A stretch of DNA of 64,000 nucleotides from Lewinellaceae bacterium. GTDB lineage: Bacteria > Bacteroidota > Bacteroidia > Chitinophagales > Saprospiraceae. Shown here one piece after another: positions 1 to 8,115 of the stretch. Made by a program: the position numbers and the translations under genes. Numbering within the stretch: position 1 is the stretch's first letter; the number at the start of each line of letters is the position of its first letter. Below the pieces are notes generated by a model. That model searched no databases, was not told the DNA's origin, and saw only the letters and a program-made list of their open reading frames with translations. The DNA lies in contig JACJXW010000004.1 of assembly GCA_020636405.1 (NCBI GenBank), positions 2,406,001 to 2,470,000 of the forward strand, in the 5' to 3' direction.

Positions 1-566
1 CCCTGCATGGCGGCGGCGAACAGTTGGCAGTCGAACCGGTAGCCATAGGCATTTTCCTGAAGCTGTTGCAGAAAATCCTGCAGGCCGGCCGCTGTTTCGG
101 AACTGATGATGGCGATGCGTTGCAGGGCGATGGGCAGGGCGTGGCGCCGGTTCCTGCCGATGAGCTGTTCGTTTTCCAGGCGCTCCAGGATCTGCCGGCG
201 GCGCAATTCCAGCTGGCCCAGCGTGTAGGCCGGGTCGATGTCTTCCACGACGAGTTTGAAGCCGTACCGTTCGTGAAAATCCACTTGCACCAGGAGCAGC
301 GCCTCGATGCCGTCCTGCAGCAGGCCGTCGAGGGTACGGCCCAGTTTGCGGCGCAGTTTGCGCAGGCTGGACTGCCAGATGACCCCTTCTGCCTGGGCGA
401 TGACCTGGTCGCTGGCGCCGTCCTTCTGCACCAGGCTGAGGAAGCAGTGGCCGCGCGCCTCGTTGGCCTGGGCGATCTCACAGCTTACCCATACGGGCGC
501 CGGCAGGTTGAGGGCCAGCACCCGGCGGATGTGCTCGTGGAGCTCGAAGAGGGTGTGTTTTTCCAA
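1..566 (-). CDS. xseA: Exodeoxyribonuclease VII large subunit, N-terminal part (runs off the window)
   Basis: The reverse strand encodes the start of the XseA subunit of exonuclease VII, which degrades single-stranded DNA bidirectionally together with XseB. The visible ~188 residues hold the N-terminal OB-fold (FELHEHIRRVLALNLPAPVW, then SCEIAQANEARGHCFLSLVQ) and the start of the catalytic domain (QRIAIISSETAAGLQDFLQQ). There is no ATG in frame near the N-terminus; the TTG at 566 puts the start right before the family's conserved FELHEHI segment, so I chose it, although the exact start is uncertain. The C-terminus lies beyond base 1. The gene is divergent from the sigma factor at 787. Confidence 0.88.
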   Translation of the reverse strand, partial: MEKHTLFELHEHIRRVLALNLPAPVWVSCEIAQANEARGHCFLSLVQKDGASDQVIAQAEGVIWQSSLRKLRRKLGRTLDGLLQDGIEALLLVQVDFHERYGFKLVVEDIDPAYTLGQLELRRRQILERLENEQLIGRNRRHALPIALQRIAIISSETAAGLQDFLQQLQENAYGYRFDCQLFAAAMQ

Positions 567-655
567 AGCCTGATGTTTGTCGCAAAGGTAAGCGGTAGGA
601 GGGAGGAGGGGAAGAAATCGGCTGGTTTTTGAGGCTGCCTGAAGTATTTTGCCTT

Positions 656-686
656 CTTAAGCGGTAAATTTCCTTTACCGCTTAAG
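656..686. promoter_or_regulatory. 13-bp perfect palindrome between xseA and the sigma factor gene
   Basis: CTTAAGCGGTAAA (656-668) is repeated inverted at 674-686 with a 5-base loop. No T-run follows on either strand, so it looks more like an operator or leader hairpin than a terminator. A second weak hairpin (AGAGG/CCTCT) follows at about 693-712. It lies about 100 bases upstream of the sigma factor start. Confidence 0.5.
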
Positions 687-786
687 TTCCAATAGAGGAA
701 TAGGAATCCCTCTACAAACAGCCGGGAAAAGGATTTTTAATTTTTTTTGGATAAATTTGAGTGATAATCACTTCCAAAAGGAATAC

Positions 787-1590
787 ATGAAAGAGAACGA
801 AGCACAGGCTACTCTTAAAGAAGTAGTAGAGAAGGCCCGCACCGGCGAGCCCCGTGCGGAGGCACTGCTGTACCGGTACCTGAGCCAGGAGTGCTACCCC
901 AGGATCGAACGCTACCTGCGCAATCGTGGCGGCTTACCAGATGACGCCCGGGACCTTTTCCAGGATGCCGTCATCATCCTGCTGGAAGCCATTAAAGCCG
1001 AAAAATTTGCCTTCAACACGATTAGCCTTCGTTCCTACGGCGGGCAATTGTGCGCCTACCTGATGAGCGTCGTAAAAAACCTGTGGCGAAAAGAACTGCG
1101 CTGGCGCGGCCGGGGTGGGGGGGAAGAAGAGGAACAGGAACAGGGACTGGGAGAAGCAGTACTGGCTATGGACTTTTTCTCAGCACTGGTGATAGACAAA
1201 TTTCAAGCCCTGGGGGAAGATTGCCAGGTAGTGCTTGTCCTTTTCTTTAAGGAGGAGCTTTCTGCCAGGGTCATTGCCGGGCAGCAGGGTAAGAAGACGC
1301 AGGAGGTGAACCAACGGCTGTCTAAATGTGTGGATAGCCTGCTGAGAGGCATCGGGGAGTACCTGGGAAGTGATCATCAGGGGCAGCTGATGGAATTGAT
1401 GAAGGAGGGCATGGAAGGCCTCGAAGAGCGTTGCCGGACAATACTGGAACTGTTCTATTTCGAACGAAAAAGTATGACTGAACTGGCGGAGCAACTGGGC
1501 TATGCAAATGCCCACTCCGTTACTGAACAAAAGAGAAGGTGTATGGAACGGCTGAACTACGCTGTCGTGAACCGCTTGATGAACTCTTGA
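787..1590 (+). CDS. Sigma-70 family (ECF-like) RNA polymerase sigma factor with two region-4-like segments
   Basis: A 267-residue protein from the ATG at 787; a TTG ten codons upstream (757) is an alternative start. Residues ~25-105 look like sigma region 2 (PDDARDLFQDAVIILLEAIK, then YLMSVVKNLWRKEL). Two similar segments follow: ~142-184 (LGEDCQVVLVLFFKEELSAR...) and ~212-256 (LEERCRTILELFYFERKSMT...). Both have the pattern of region 4, so the protein seems to carry a tandem duplication, with the first copy diverged. It probably directs RNA polymerase to a small regulon. The likely partner is the membrane protein at 1762, 171 bases downstream. Typical ECF factors are about 180-200 residues, so this one is long. 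Confidence 0.75.
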   Translation: MKENEAQATLKEVVEKARTGEPRAEALLYRYLSQECYPRIERYLRNRGGLPDDARDLFQDAVIILLEAIKAEKFAFNTISLRSYGGQLCAYLMSVVKNLWRKELRWRGRGGGEEEEQEQGLGEAVLAMDFFSALVIDKFQALGEDCQVVLVLFFKEELSARVIAGQQGKKTQEVNQRLSKCVDSLLRGIGEYLGSDHQGQLMELMKEGMEGLEERCRTILELFYFERKSMTELAEQLGYANAHSVTEQKRRCMERLNYAVVNRLMNS

Positions 1591-1761
1591 ATAATATTTA
1601 AGTAGCCGGACAGGTTTAAAGATGGGCTTCAATCGCTAATTGCCCATTAGCGCTTGAATTATTATAAAAAATTTGCTCGGCTACTTATGATGCAGCGCTG
1701 TTTTCATCCTGGCAGAATTGCTGCCTGTTCCGATTTTTTTCACCAATAGAGGCCCGATGAA

Positions 1762-2520
1762 ATGAACATTGACAATAACATTCTGGATAAAATTCGAGGG
1801 TACTACTCGGAAGAACTGAGCGAGGCGGAAGCCAAAGAGGTGGAGCGCCTTATCCGGTCGGACGAGCAATACGTCCTCCACAATAAGCTCTTCCGGGCAG
1901 CCCGCAGGGGCATCAAACAGGCTATCGACGGGCCCAAAAAGAACTGGATGCAGGAGTTGGATCAGGCGGGACTGAGCGATGAGGAAAAGACTGCCCTGGA
2001 GCGGCTAAAAAAAAATGATCGCTCCGGAACCTCGCTTCGCCGCACGGCCTTTGCCGTCATTATTTTGATCTTCATTGCCTTTGCTGGCTATAAAGGCTGG
2101 CAGAAATGGGGGGGCGAAGACGCAACTCTGCCGGAGCAAACATCTCATCCGAAAATACCCATTGCCCAAGAATCCACTTCCACTCCTGAAGAGGAGGAAC
2201 TGGTGGGCTCGACAGGAGCGACCATTCCAAGAGAAGCGGAGGTTCTCGTTTTTTCTCCGGAAGCCAATACTTTTGAGCCTACCGGTAAAAAACGAGACGT
2301 TTTAATGCGGCAGTGGCCGGAACCGGGGCTTTCTTATGTGTTTACCGGCGATACGCTGATCGTATTTGCGGAAAACCCGGAAACTTTTAAGGACGCCTCT
2401 TTGCGATGGCTGGAAAAGGACAATGCTGTTTTCCTGGGCCTGGACGGAAAGATATATGAGTTAGACAAAGGTGCGTCCGGGAGGCAGCTGTTGAAGGAAG
2501 CCACGGGGTGGGAGGAATAA
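1762..2520 (+). CDS. Single-pass membrane protein, anti-sigma-factor-like
   Basis: 252 residues. Residues 1-91 are charged and helical, beginning with MNIDNNILDKIRGYYSEELS, which resembles the start of anti-sigma factors (few-residue helix, then a LS..EA..E motif). No zinc-binding CxxC is present. Residues ~96-112 (FAVIILIFIAFAGYKGW) form one transmembrane helix, leaving a ~140-residue C-terminal extracytoplasmic part rich in Glu and Pro. Position directly after a sigma factor and before a secreted protease suggests it tethers or restrains the sigma factor and senses an envelope signal; this is inferred from layout, since no named domain can be identified by eye. Confidence 0.55.
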   Translation: MNIDNNILDKIRGYYSEELSEAEAKEVERLIRSDEQYVLHNKLFRAARRGIKQAIDGPKKNWMQELDQAGLSDEEKTALERLKKNDRSGTSLRRTAFAVIILIFIAFAGYKGWQKWGGEDATLPEQTSHPKIPIAQESTSTPEEEELVGSTGATIPREAEVLVFSPEANTFEPTGKKRDVLMRQWPEPGLSYVFTGDTLIVFAENPETFKDASLRWLEKDNAVFLGLDGKIYELDKGASGRQLLKEATGWEE

Positions 2521-2557
2521 AGGAATACCTTAAACGAACATCTTAAAACCCATACCA

Positions 2558-3346
2558 ATGCGATTTTTCCTCTTATTGACATTGCTGCTTTTTTTTACTT
2601 TCCGGGTCATGGGCCAGGGCGTGATCCTCGACGATGAAGCTTATGAAAAAACACCTCTGGTGGAAAAAGCCCCGGACCGGGGAAGGATACCAACTGCTGT
2701 TGACTTGCGCCCATACTGCCCCCGTCCGGGCGACCAGGGTGGCCTGCCGTCCTGCGCCGCCTGGTCGCTGGCCAACGCGATGACCATTCAACAGGCTTTA
2801 GCGAAGGAACAAACCGATACCCGAAAAATTGAAAAGATGCGGTTCTCAGTGGCGTATATCTACAACCAGGTTGGCGATTGCTACCGGGGCGCCACTTTCC
2901 CGGACTGCCTGGAACTGCTGCAACAAAAGGGCGACTGCCCTGCTGCCCTGCTGCCCTACTCCCAGGATTGCGCCCCAATTCCGGAAAACCACCACCACGC
3001 CCGCGCCAGGGCCAACCGGATAAAGGGATACCGGAAAGTGTTCAGCCTGTCGGCTGGTATGGATGAAAAGATCAAAAATATCCTGGACGAGGTAGGGAGC
3101 TATCGGCCGGTCGTAGTCGCCTGTAAAATCCCCTATAATTTCCGAAACAATATACCCGAGGTCAGAGGTTCCTGGCCGGCCGAAGAACTGCACGCCATGG
3201 TGGTGGCCGGCTATAACGAATACGCGGAGACTTTCACCCTGATGAACAGCTACGGCCCAGATTGGGGCGACCAGGGCTTTTTTGAAATGGACTGGGAGAC
3301 GCTTGGAAAGGCGGCGCGGTATGGGTATGTGCTGGAGGTGGAGTGA
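2558..3346 (+). CDS. Secreted papain-like (C1 family) cysteine protease
   Basis: 262 residues with a signal peptide (MRFFLLLTLLLFFTFRVMGQ). The catalytic pattern of clan CA is complete: Gln60 and Cys66 in GDQGGLPSCAAWS, His212 in LHAMVVAGYNE and Asn230 in LMNSYGPDWGDQGF. The core domain follows the signal peptide almost directly, so there is little room for an inhibitory propeptide. It starts 37 bases after the membrane protein gene and is probably cotranscribed with it. Expected location is the periplasm or cell surface; substrate unknown. Confidence 0.85.
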   Translation: MRFFLLLTLLLFFTFRVMGQGVILDDEAYEKTPLVEKAPDRGRIPTAVDLRPYCPRPGDQGGLPSCAAWSLANAMTIQQALAKEQTDTRKIEKMRFSVAYIYNQVGDCYRGATFPDCLELLQQKGDCPAALLPYSQDCAPIPENHHHARARANRIKGYRKVFSLSAGMDEKIKNILDEVGSYRPVVVACKIPYNFRNNIPEVRGSWPAEELHAMVVAGYNEYAETFTLMNSYGPDWGDQGFFEMDWETLGKAARYGYVLEVE

Positions 3347-3478
3347 AGGGTGCATGGGCGGCTTGCCCATGGTCTTTGTGCTTTGGAAACAAGGCTACAG
3401 GATGTGGTTTTCTGGGGGTGATTGCTGGCCCGTCTCTGGGAGCCGGGTAAAATGCTGGATGGCTAGATTGTTGGATAG

Positions 3479-3504
3479 TGTCGGCTGACTTAGAGTTTTA
3501 AACA
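3479..3504. repeat. Left terminal inverted repeat of the insertion sequence
   Basis: 26 bases, perfect inverted match to 4808-4833; the ATAG duplication lies immediately outside at 3475-3478. Confidence 0.95.
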
Positions 3505-3571
3505 GTTTTTGACATTGAGTTTTACACAGTTGTTACTTTTGTTCTTTGACATTTTGAAAAATCAAGACAGT

Positions 3572-4760
3572 ATGCCAGGTCCAATCCTTATGGCTGTACG
3601 CCTGCAGATTCTTCGCCAATATGAAGAAGAGACTCCGATTAGCGCGATTTCGCGGAACTTTAAGGTGAGCCGCCGGGCGGTTCATACTCTAATCAAGCGA
3701 TATCAGGCTGAGGGAGAGCAAGGCTTGAAGCCTCTATATTCCAATTGCGGAAAAAAGCGCCTGGACGGTAATGATTTTGTTTACCGAGCTGTACGCTGTA
3801 TGAAAAGCTGGCATCCGGGCTGGGGAGCAGAGAAAATCCATGCAGAAATATCTCGTATGCGGCCAGGTTTGGGCTTGCCCCATATTCGTACTTTGTATCG
3901 GTGGTTTCAGTGGAACGAGCAAACAGTTCCCTCTACCAGGTTGCCAAAAGCGCCCCGCCAATGGGCTAGACAGCTTCATGAAGGTTGGCAGATCGATGCT
4001 AAAGAAGAAATGAAAACGGCTGATGGCAATAAACAATGCTGGCTAAATATTACCGATGAATGCTCGGGTACGGCCATCGCCCCGCCGGTTTTCCCCCTAT
4101 AAGAAAATTAGTGAAGTCCCTGTGCGCCAGGTTCAGCAGGCGCTCATCACTGTGTTCAAGGACTGGGGAGTACCCAAATGGATAAAGGTGGATAATGGCC
4201 GGCCTTTCGGCGACCCACAGTTAGAGAATATACCCCCTTTAGCTTTGTGGCTAATTTCACTGGGCATACAAGTTATCTGGAACCGGCCCAAAACCCCGCA
4301 AGACAATGCAAAGGTCGAGCGTAGCCAAGGGGTATTGGGCAATTGGACAGAATTTAGCAAATGTAAGGATACCTTTGATTTGCAAATCCGTTTATGGGAA
4401 GAAGCCGATTTTCATAATTATCATTTTCCTATTCGCCGCATGGATAACCAAAAAAGGATCGAAGCTTTTCCGGCTTTAGCATTCACCGGCAGAAACTGGA
4501 ACCCAGCAGATTTCGACATCCAACGAGCACTAGATTTCCTTTCCACAGGAAGCTGGGAAAGGAAAGCCAGTAGCAATGGGCAATTCAGTCATTATGGGAC
4601 GCGCTTCAATGTGGGCCGGGCATTTAAGCATCAGAGGCTCAGTATTAAACTATGCCCACTTGACAATGCCTGGCAGGTTTATGATGCGCAGGGAAACCTG
4701 ATAAAAGGCTTTCCCACCAACTTCTCCAGTGCCACAATCTGGAATCTTGATCTTTCATAA
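3572..4760 (+). pseudogene. DDE transposase, interrupted by a +1 frame change
   Basis: Reads MPGPILMAVRLQILRQYEEE with a helix-turn-helix (SAISRNFKVSRRAVHTLIKR), then an rve integrase core. The catalytic triad is visible as Asp in WQIDAKEE, Asp in KVDNGRPFGD and Glu in NAKVERSQG. The first two thirds and the last third are in different frames: the upstream frame stops at 4102, while homologous reading resumes as YKKISEVPVRQVQ. The switch falls in the run of five C at 4093-4097 (TTTTCCCCCTAT). It could be an inactivating base insertion, a sequencing error, or a programmed +1 shift; the last is unusual for this family. The first DDE Asp is before the shift and the other two residues after it, so an unshifted product would be inactive. 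Confidence 0.85.
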
Positions 4761-4807
4761 TGTCAAAGAACTAAAATGGTAACTGTGCAGAACTTAATGT
4801 CAAATGT

Positions 4808-4833
4808 TGTTTAAAACTCTAAGTCAGCCGACA
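4808..4833. repeat. Right terminal inverted repeat of the insertion sequence
   Basis: 26 bases, perfect inverted match to 3479-3504; followed by ATAG at 4834-4837. The remaining 145 bases up to the CHAT gene show no convincing gene. Confidence 0.95.
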
Positions 4834-4982
4834 ATAGTTAGATGGCTGGATGGTTATTTTCCATTCGCTTTTCTTTTCAAAAACAAGAATGATTTGCCGG
4901 GGGCCTTGCTGTTTTCTCATTGGATTACCTCCTGGGCCAGGCTCGAATCTTTTTTCCTAAAACTTCTGAAATCCTTTGATTC

Positions 4983-7900
4983 ATGAAAAACACGATTCTT
5001 CTTTTTGTTTTGCTTCCTTTTGTTGGTTTGGGGCAGGTGGATACGGCGGCAGTGCGGGCGGAAGTGGATAGTTTGTTGAATTTGTCGCGAGAGAATACAG
5101 AAAAGGGGTTATTTGAGGAGGCCGATCAATTAACTGATGAAGCAGAAAAAACTGTACTTAAAGTTTTTGGAAAGGAATCGGCTGCTTATGCAAGCGTATG
5201 TTTTAATCGAGGACGTGTACTTGATTTCCAGAATTCTTTTTTTGAAGCAGAAGAATGGTATTTAAAATCTAAAGTTTTGCGAGAACAGGTATTGGGGAAA
5301 ACACATCCAGACTATTTTTGGAGCCTCAATAACCTTGGAATGATTTTTACGAATAGAGGTGATTATGAGGAAGCTGAATCACTTTTTAATGAAATTAGGA
5401 CAAGTGTAAAAGCCAATTTAAATAAAAATCATCCGGTGTATTCGGCTATTCTAGAAAACTCAGGGATTTTATACTGGAGGATGGGGAATTATGAAAAAGC
5501 CGAATCCTTTTATATTGAAGCGAAGGAAATTCGGGGAAAACATTTTGGGAGTGAGAGTTATCAATATGGATCAAGTGTATTTAATTTAGGAATATTATTT
5601 TGGTCAATGGGGGAAAATCAAAAAGCGGAAGAATCTTTTATTCAAGCGAAAAGTATAATAGAAAAAAAATTAGGTAAGCATAGTTCTTTTTATCTAGAGA
5701 TTTTGAATAGTCTAGGAGTATTATATCTTAACCTGGGGAATTATGAAAAAGCTGAATCCTTCTATATTGAGGCGAAAGCTTTATCGGAAAAAGGTATAAA
5801 TGATACCAGCGAACGTTATCTATATGATACCATACTTGATAATCTTGGAATATTATATTTTCTCTTGGGTGATTATGAAAAAGCAGAGTCCTTCTATATT
5901 GATGCGAAGGAAATTCGGGAAAAACATTTTGGCAAAGATCATCCTTATTATGCTACTAGTTTAGAAAATATTGCTGAGCTGTATCGGGTAATGGGAAAAG
6001 GCCAAACGATAGAATCTCTTTATATCGAAGTGAAGAATATCCGAGAAAGATTATTTGGTGAAGAACATTCTGAGTTTGCCAGAAGCCTTAATAACCTTGC
6101 TTCATTTTATAAAACCATAGGAAATTACCAAGATGCTGAACAGCTTTATAACAAGGCTAAGAATATTCGGGTGAGCTTATTTGGCAAGGATCATCCTGAT
6201 TATGCTGCTACACTATTTAATATGGTCAATTTGTATTGGAAAAAAGGTGATCTGATAAAAACCGAATTACTCTTTGAAGAGCTTACTCATATAAATATTA
6301 ATTTAGTTTTAAGCGCACAGCACCATTTAACAGAAGTTGAATTGAGCAAATATCTAAACAATATTCGCTTATTAAAATGTAAAGACAAAATGCTTTCGTT
6401 GATACAACAATATGATAAAAAAGAACCTTCGATTTTAAAATTTTCTTACAATAACTCCCTTTTTTACAAAGGTTTCATTAAAAAATCGTTCAGTCAAATA
6501 AGACATCAAATCTATAGAGATAGTACCTTGACAGAAATTTATTACCGCCTCAAAGCCTACCACCGCCGCCTCGCCGCCGAATACGCCAAGCCCATCGCCG
6601 AGCGCCAAAACGTCGAAGAACTCGAGGAAAAAGCCAACGCCCTCGAAAAAGAACTCGTCCGCACCGTCGCCGGCTACGGGGAGGCCATTCGGCAGGTAGA
6701 GTGGCAGGAAGTGCGGGATGCCCTGCAGCCCGGCGAGGCCGCCGTCGAGTTTGTGCATTACAATTATTATACGCCAGAACCGACAGACAGCGTCATGTAC
6801 GCCGCTCTCGTCCTCCGCCCCGGCGACGAAGCCCCCCACTTCATCCCCCTCTTCGAAGAAAAAGAGCTGCAAGCCCTGCTGCGGGATAACCCCAGGGACA
6901 AAAAAGCTTACCTCAATGAGCTATATGGCTACCAGAAGAAAAAGGACGCTTCTCCCAGCCTCCGCCAGCTCATCTGGCAGCCCATGGAAGAGCTGCTGGC
7001 GGATGCCGAAACGGTTTATGCCTCTCCTTCCGGCCTGCTGCACCGCATCAACCTGGGGGCGGTAATGGTGAACAGGAGGAAGAGTTGGGCGGACCGCCAT
7101 GAGGTGGTGTTGGTGGGGAGTACGCGGCAGTTGGTAGCCCCCGAGGGGAGAGAAAACCCCGATGGTGCCGGCAGTTCGCCATTCGCTATTCGCCGTTCGC
7201 TGCCGTCCGCCGATTCCCACCGTCCGCCGTTGACCGCCACCCTCTACGGCGGCATCAAGTACGATATGGACAGCACTGCCATCGCCCGTGCCAATCAGGG
7301 GGAGCCGCTCATCGCTTCCACCGGCGGGGATCTATCTTTTAATTACCTGGAACGCTCCGTACCGGAGCGGGGCCTTTCTTGGGAGGAACTTCCGGGTACG
7401 GAAAAAGAGGCGGAGGAGATTTCCGCCATTATTGAAAAGCATAAGGGAGAAGCCAAAGCGCTCAAAGGTCATTCCGCTACCGAGGAATCTTTCAAGCGGC
7501 TGGGGCAGGACGACCCTTCCCCCCGCATCCTCCATATAGCCACCCACGGCTATTTCTACCCCGATCCAGCCGAGCGCCGGAATCCCCCCCCCTCGGGGGG
7601 GCTAGGAGGGGCTTTCAAGATCTCCGACCACCCCATGATCCGCTCCGGGCTGGTGATGGCGGGCGGCAACCAGGCCTGGCGGGGCAAGCCCGTGCCCGAA
7701 GGCCTGGAGGACGGTATTCTCACCGCCTACGAAGTCAGTCAGGTGGACCTGCGGAACACGGAGCTCGTCGTCCTCTCGGCCTGCGAGACCGGGCTGGGGG
7801 ACATTGAGGGCAATGAGGGCGTTTACGGCCTGCAGCGGGCCTTCAAGATCGCCGGGGCGGACAAGCTCATCATGAGCCTGTGGAATGTACCGGATGCGCA

Positions 7901-8045
7901 GACGCAGGAGATGATGGTACTGTTCTACCGGTACTGGCTGGAGGAGGGGATGGAGTTGAGTGAGGCGTTTCGGGCGGCGCAGGGGGAGATGCGGAAGCGG
8001 TATAAGGCGCATTATTATTGGGCTGCTTTCGTTTTAGTCGAATAA
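4983..8045 (+). CDS. TPR-CHAT protease, secreted (first copy)
   Basis: 1020 residues with a signal peptide (MKNTILLFVLLPFVGLGQ). Residues ~60-460 are about nine 42-residue kinesin-light-chain-type TPR units; several are near identical (NYEKAESFYIEAKEIR, DYEKAESFYIDAKEIR), showing recent internal duplication. The C-terminal ~350 residues are a CHAT (caspase-like) domain with the catalytic pair His855 (ILHIATHGYF) and Cys934 (VVLSACETGLG). CHAT domains are peptidases of caspase clan CD; TPRs usually bind the activating partner. The TPR half is AT-rich while the sequence from ~6540 is strongly GC-rich. Two odd in-frame insertions occur: residues ~720-745 (simple-sequence derived) and 867-878 (NPPPSGGLGGAF, repeat derived). 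The IS separates it from the protease operon upstream. Confidence 0.88.
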   Translation: MKNTILLFVLLPFVGLGQVDTAAVRAEVDSLLNLSRENTEKGLFEEADQLTDEAEKTVLKVFGKESAAYASVCFNRGRVLDFQNSFFEAEEWYLKSKVLREQVLGKTHPDYFWSLNNLGMIFTNRGDYEEAESLFNEIRTSVKANLNKNHPVYSAILENSGILYWRMGNYEKAESFYIEAKEIRGKHFGSESYQYGSSVFNLGILFWSMGENQKAEESFIQAKSIIEKKLGKHSSFYLEILNSLGVLYLNLGNYEKAESFYIEAKALSEKGINDTSERYLYDTILDNLGILYFLLGDYEKAESFYIDAKEIREKHFGKDHPYYATSLENIAELYRVMGKGQTIESLYIEVKNIRERLFGEEHSEFARSLNNLASFYKTIGNYQDAEQLYNKAKNIRVSLFGKDHPDYAATLFNMVNLYWKKGDLIKTELLFEELTHININLVLSAQHHLTEVELSKYLNNIRLLKCKDKMLSLIQQYDKKEPSILKFSYNNSLFYKGFIKKSFSQIRHQIYRDSTLTEIYYRLKAYHRRLAAEYAKPIAERQNVEELEEKANALEKELVRTVAGYGEAIRQVEWQEVRDALQPGEAAVEFVHYNYYTPEPTDSVMYAALVLRPGDEAPHFIPLFEEKELQALLRDNPRDKKAYLNELYGYQKKKDASPSLRQLIWQPMEELLADAETVYASPSGLLHRINLGAVMVNRRKSWADRHEVVLVGSTRQLVAPEGRENPDGAGSSPFAIRRSLPSADSHRPPLTATLYGGIKYDMDSTAIARANQGEPLIASTGGDLSFNYLERSVPERGLSWEELPGTEKEAEEISAIIEKHKGEAKALKGHSATEESFKRLGQDDPSPRILHIATHGYFYPDPAERRNPPPSGGLGGAFKISDHPMIRSGLVMAGGNQAWRGKPVPEGLEDGILTAYEVSQVDLRNTELVVLSACETGLGDIEGNEGVYGLQRAFKIAGADKLIMSLWNVPDAQTQEMMVLFYRYWLEEGMELSEAFRAAQGEMRKRYKAHYYWAAFVLVE
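7584..7614 (+). repeat. C/G-rich palindromic repeat inserted in frame in the CHAT domain
   Basis: The stretch CCCCCCCCCTCGGGGGGGCT followed by AGGAGGGGC is self-complementary and encodes PPPSGGLGGA between the catalytic His and Cys regions. It resembles the C/G-rich repeat units at 39281-39398, so it seems to be a member of a dispersed repeat family that tolerates insertion in coding sequence. Confidence 0.55.
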
Positions 8046-8055
8046 CTAAAACTTC

Positions 8056-8075
8056 AGCGGTGGGGCACCGCTTTT
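8056..8075 (+). terminator. Rho-independent terminator after the CHAT gene
   Basis: Seven-base stem AGCGGTG/CACCGCT with a 3-base loop and a short T-run, 10 bases after the CHAT stop codon. Confidence 0.7.
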
Positions 8076-8115
8076 GTTCTGATCGAGTGATAGTAGATAT
8101 CAGGAAGAACAGTTT

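Larger units (their letters stand above)
3479..4833 (+). mobile_element. Insertion sequence, 1355 bp, rve/DDE type (IS481-like)
   Basis: The element is bounded by perfect 26-bp inverted repeats (3479-3504 and 4808-4833) beginning TGTCGGCTGACTTAGAG. Similarity between the ends continues inwards imperfectly for another ~30 bases (TTGACATTGAG on the left, TTGACATTAAG on the right). It is flanked by a 4-bp direct repeat ATAG (3475-3478 and 4834-4837), a likely target-site duplication. It carries one DDE transposase reading that is interrupted by a frame change. It is inserted between the protease and CHAT genes. Perfect terminal repeats indicate a recent insertion. Confidence 0.93.

Noticed and set aside
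24..632. Long plus-strand reading frame opposite xseA
   Set aside because: It is antisense to a clear XseA reading and has no family features.
3475..4837. Composite transposon
   Set aside because: Only one insertion sequence with its own ends and a 4-bp duplication is present; no cargo or second copy in the window.
4804..4986. 60-codon frame starting inside the right IS repeat
   Set aside because: It begins in the terminal inverted repeat and ends at the CHAT start; no protein features.
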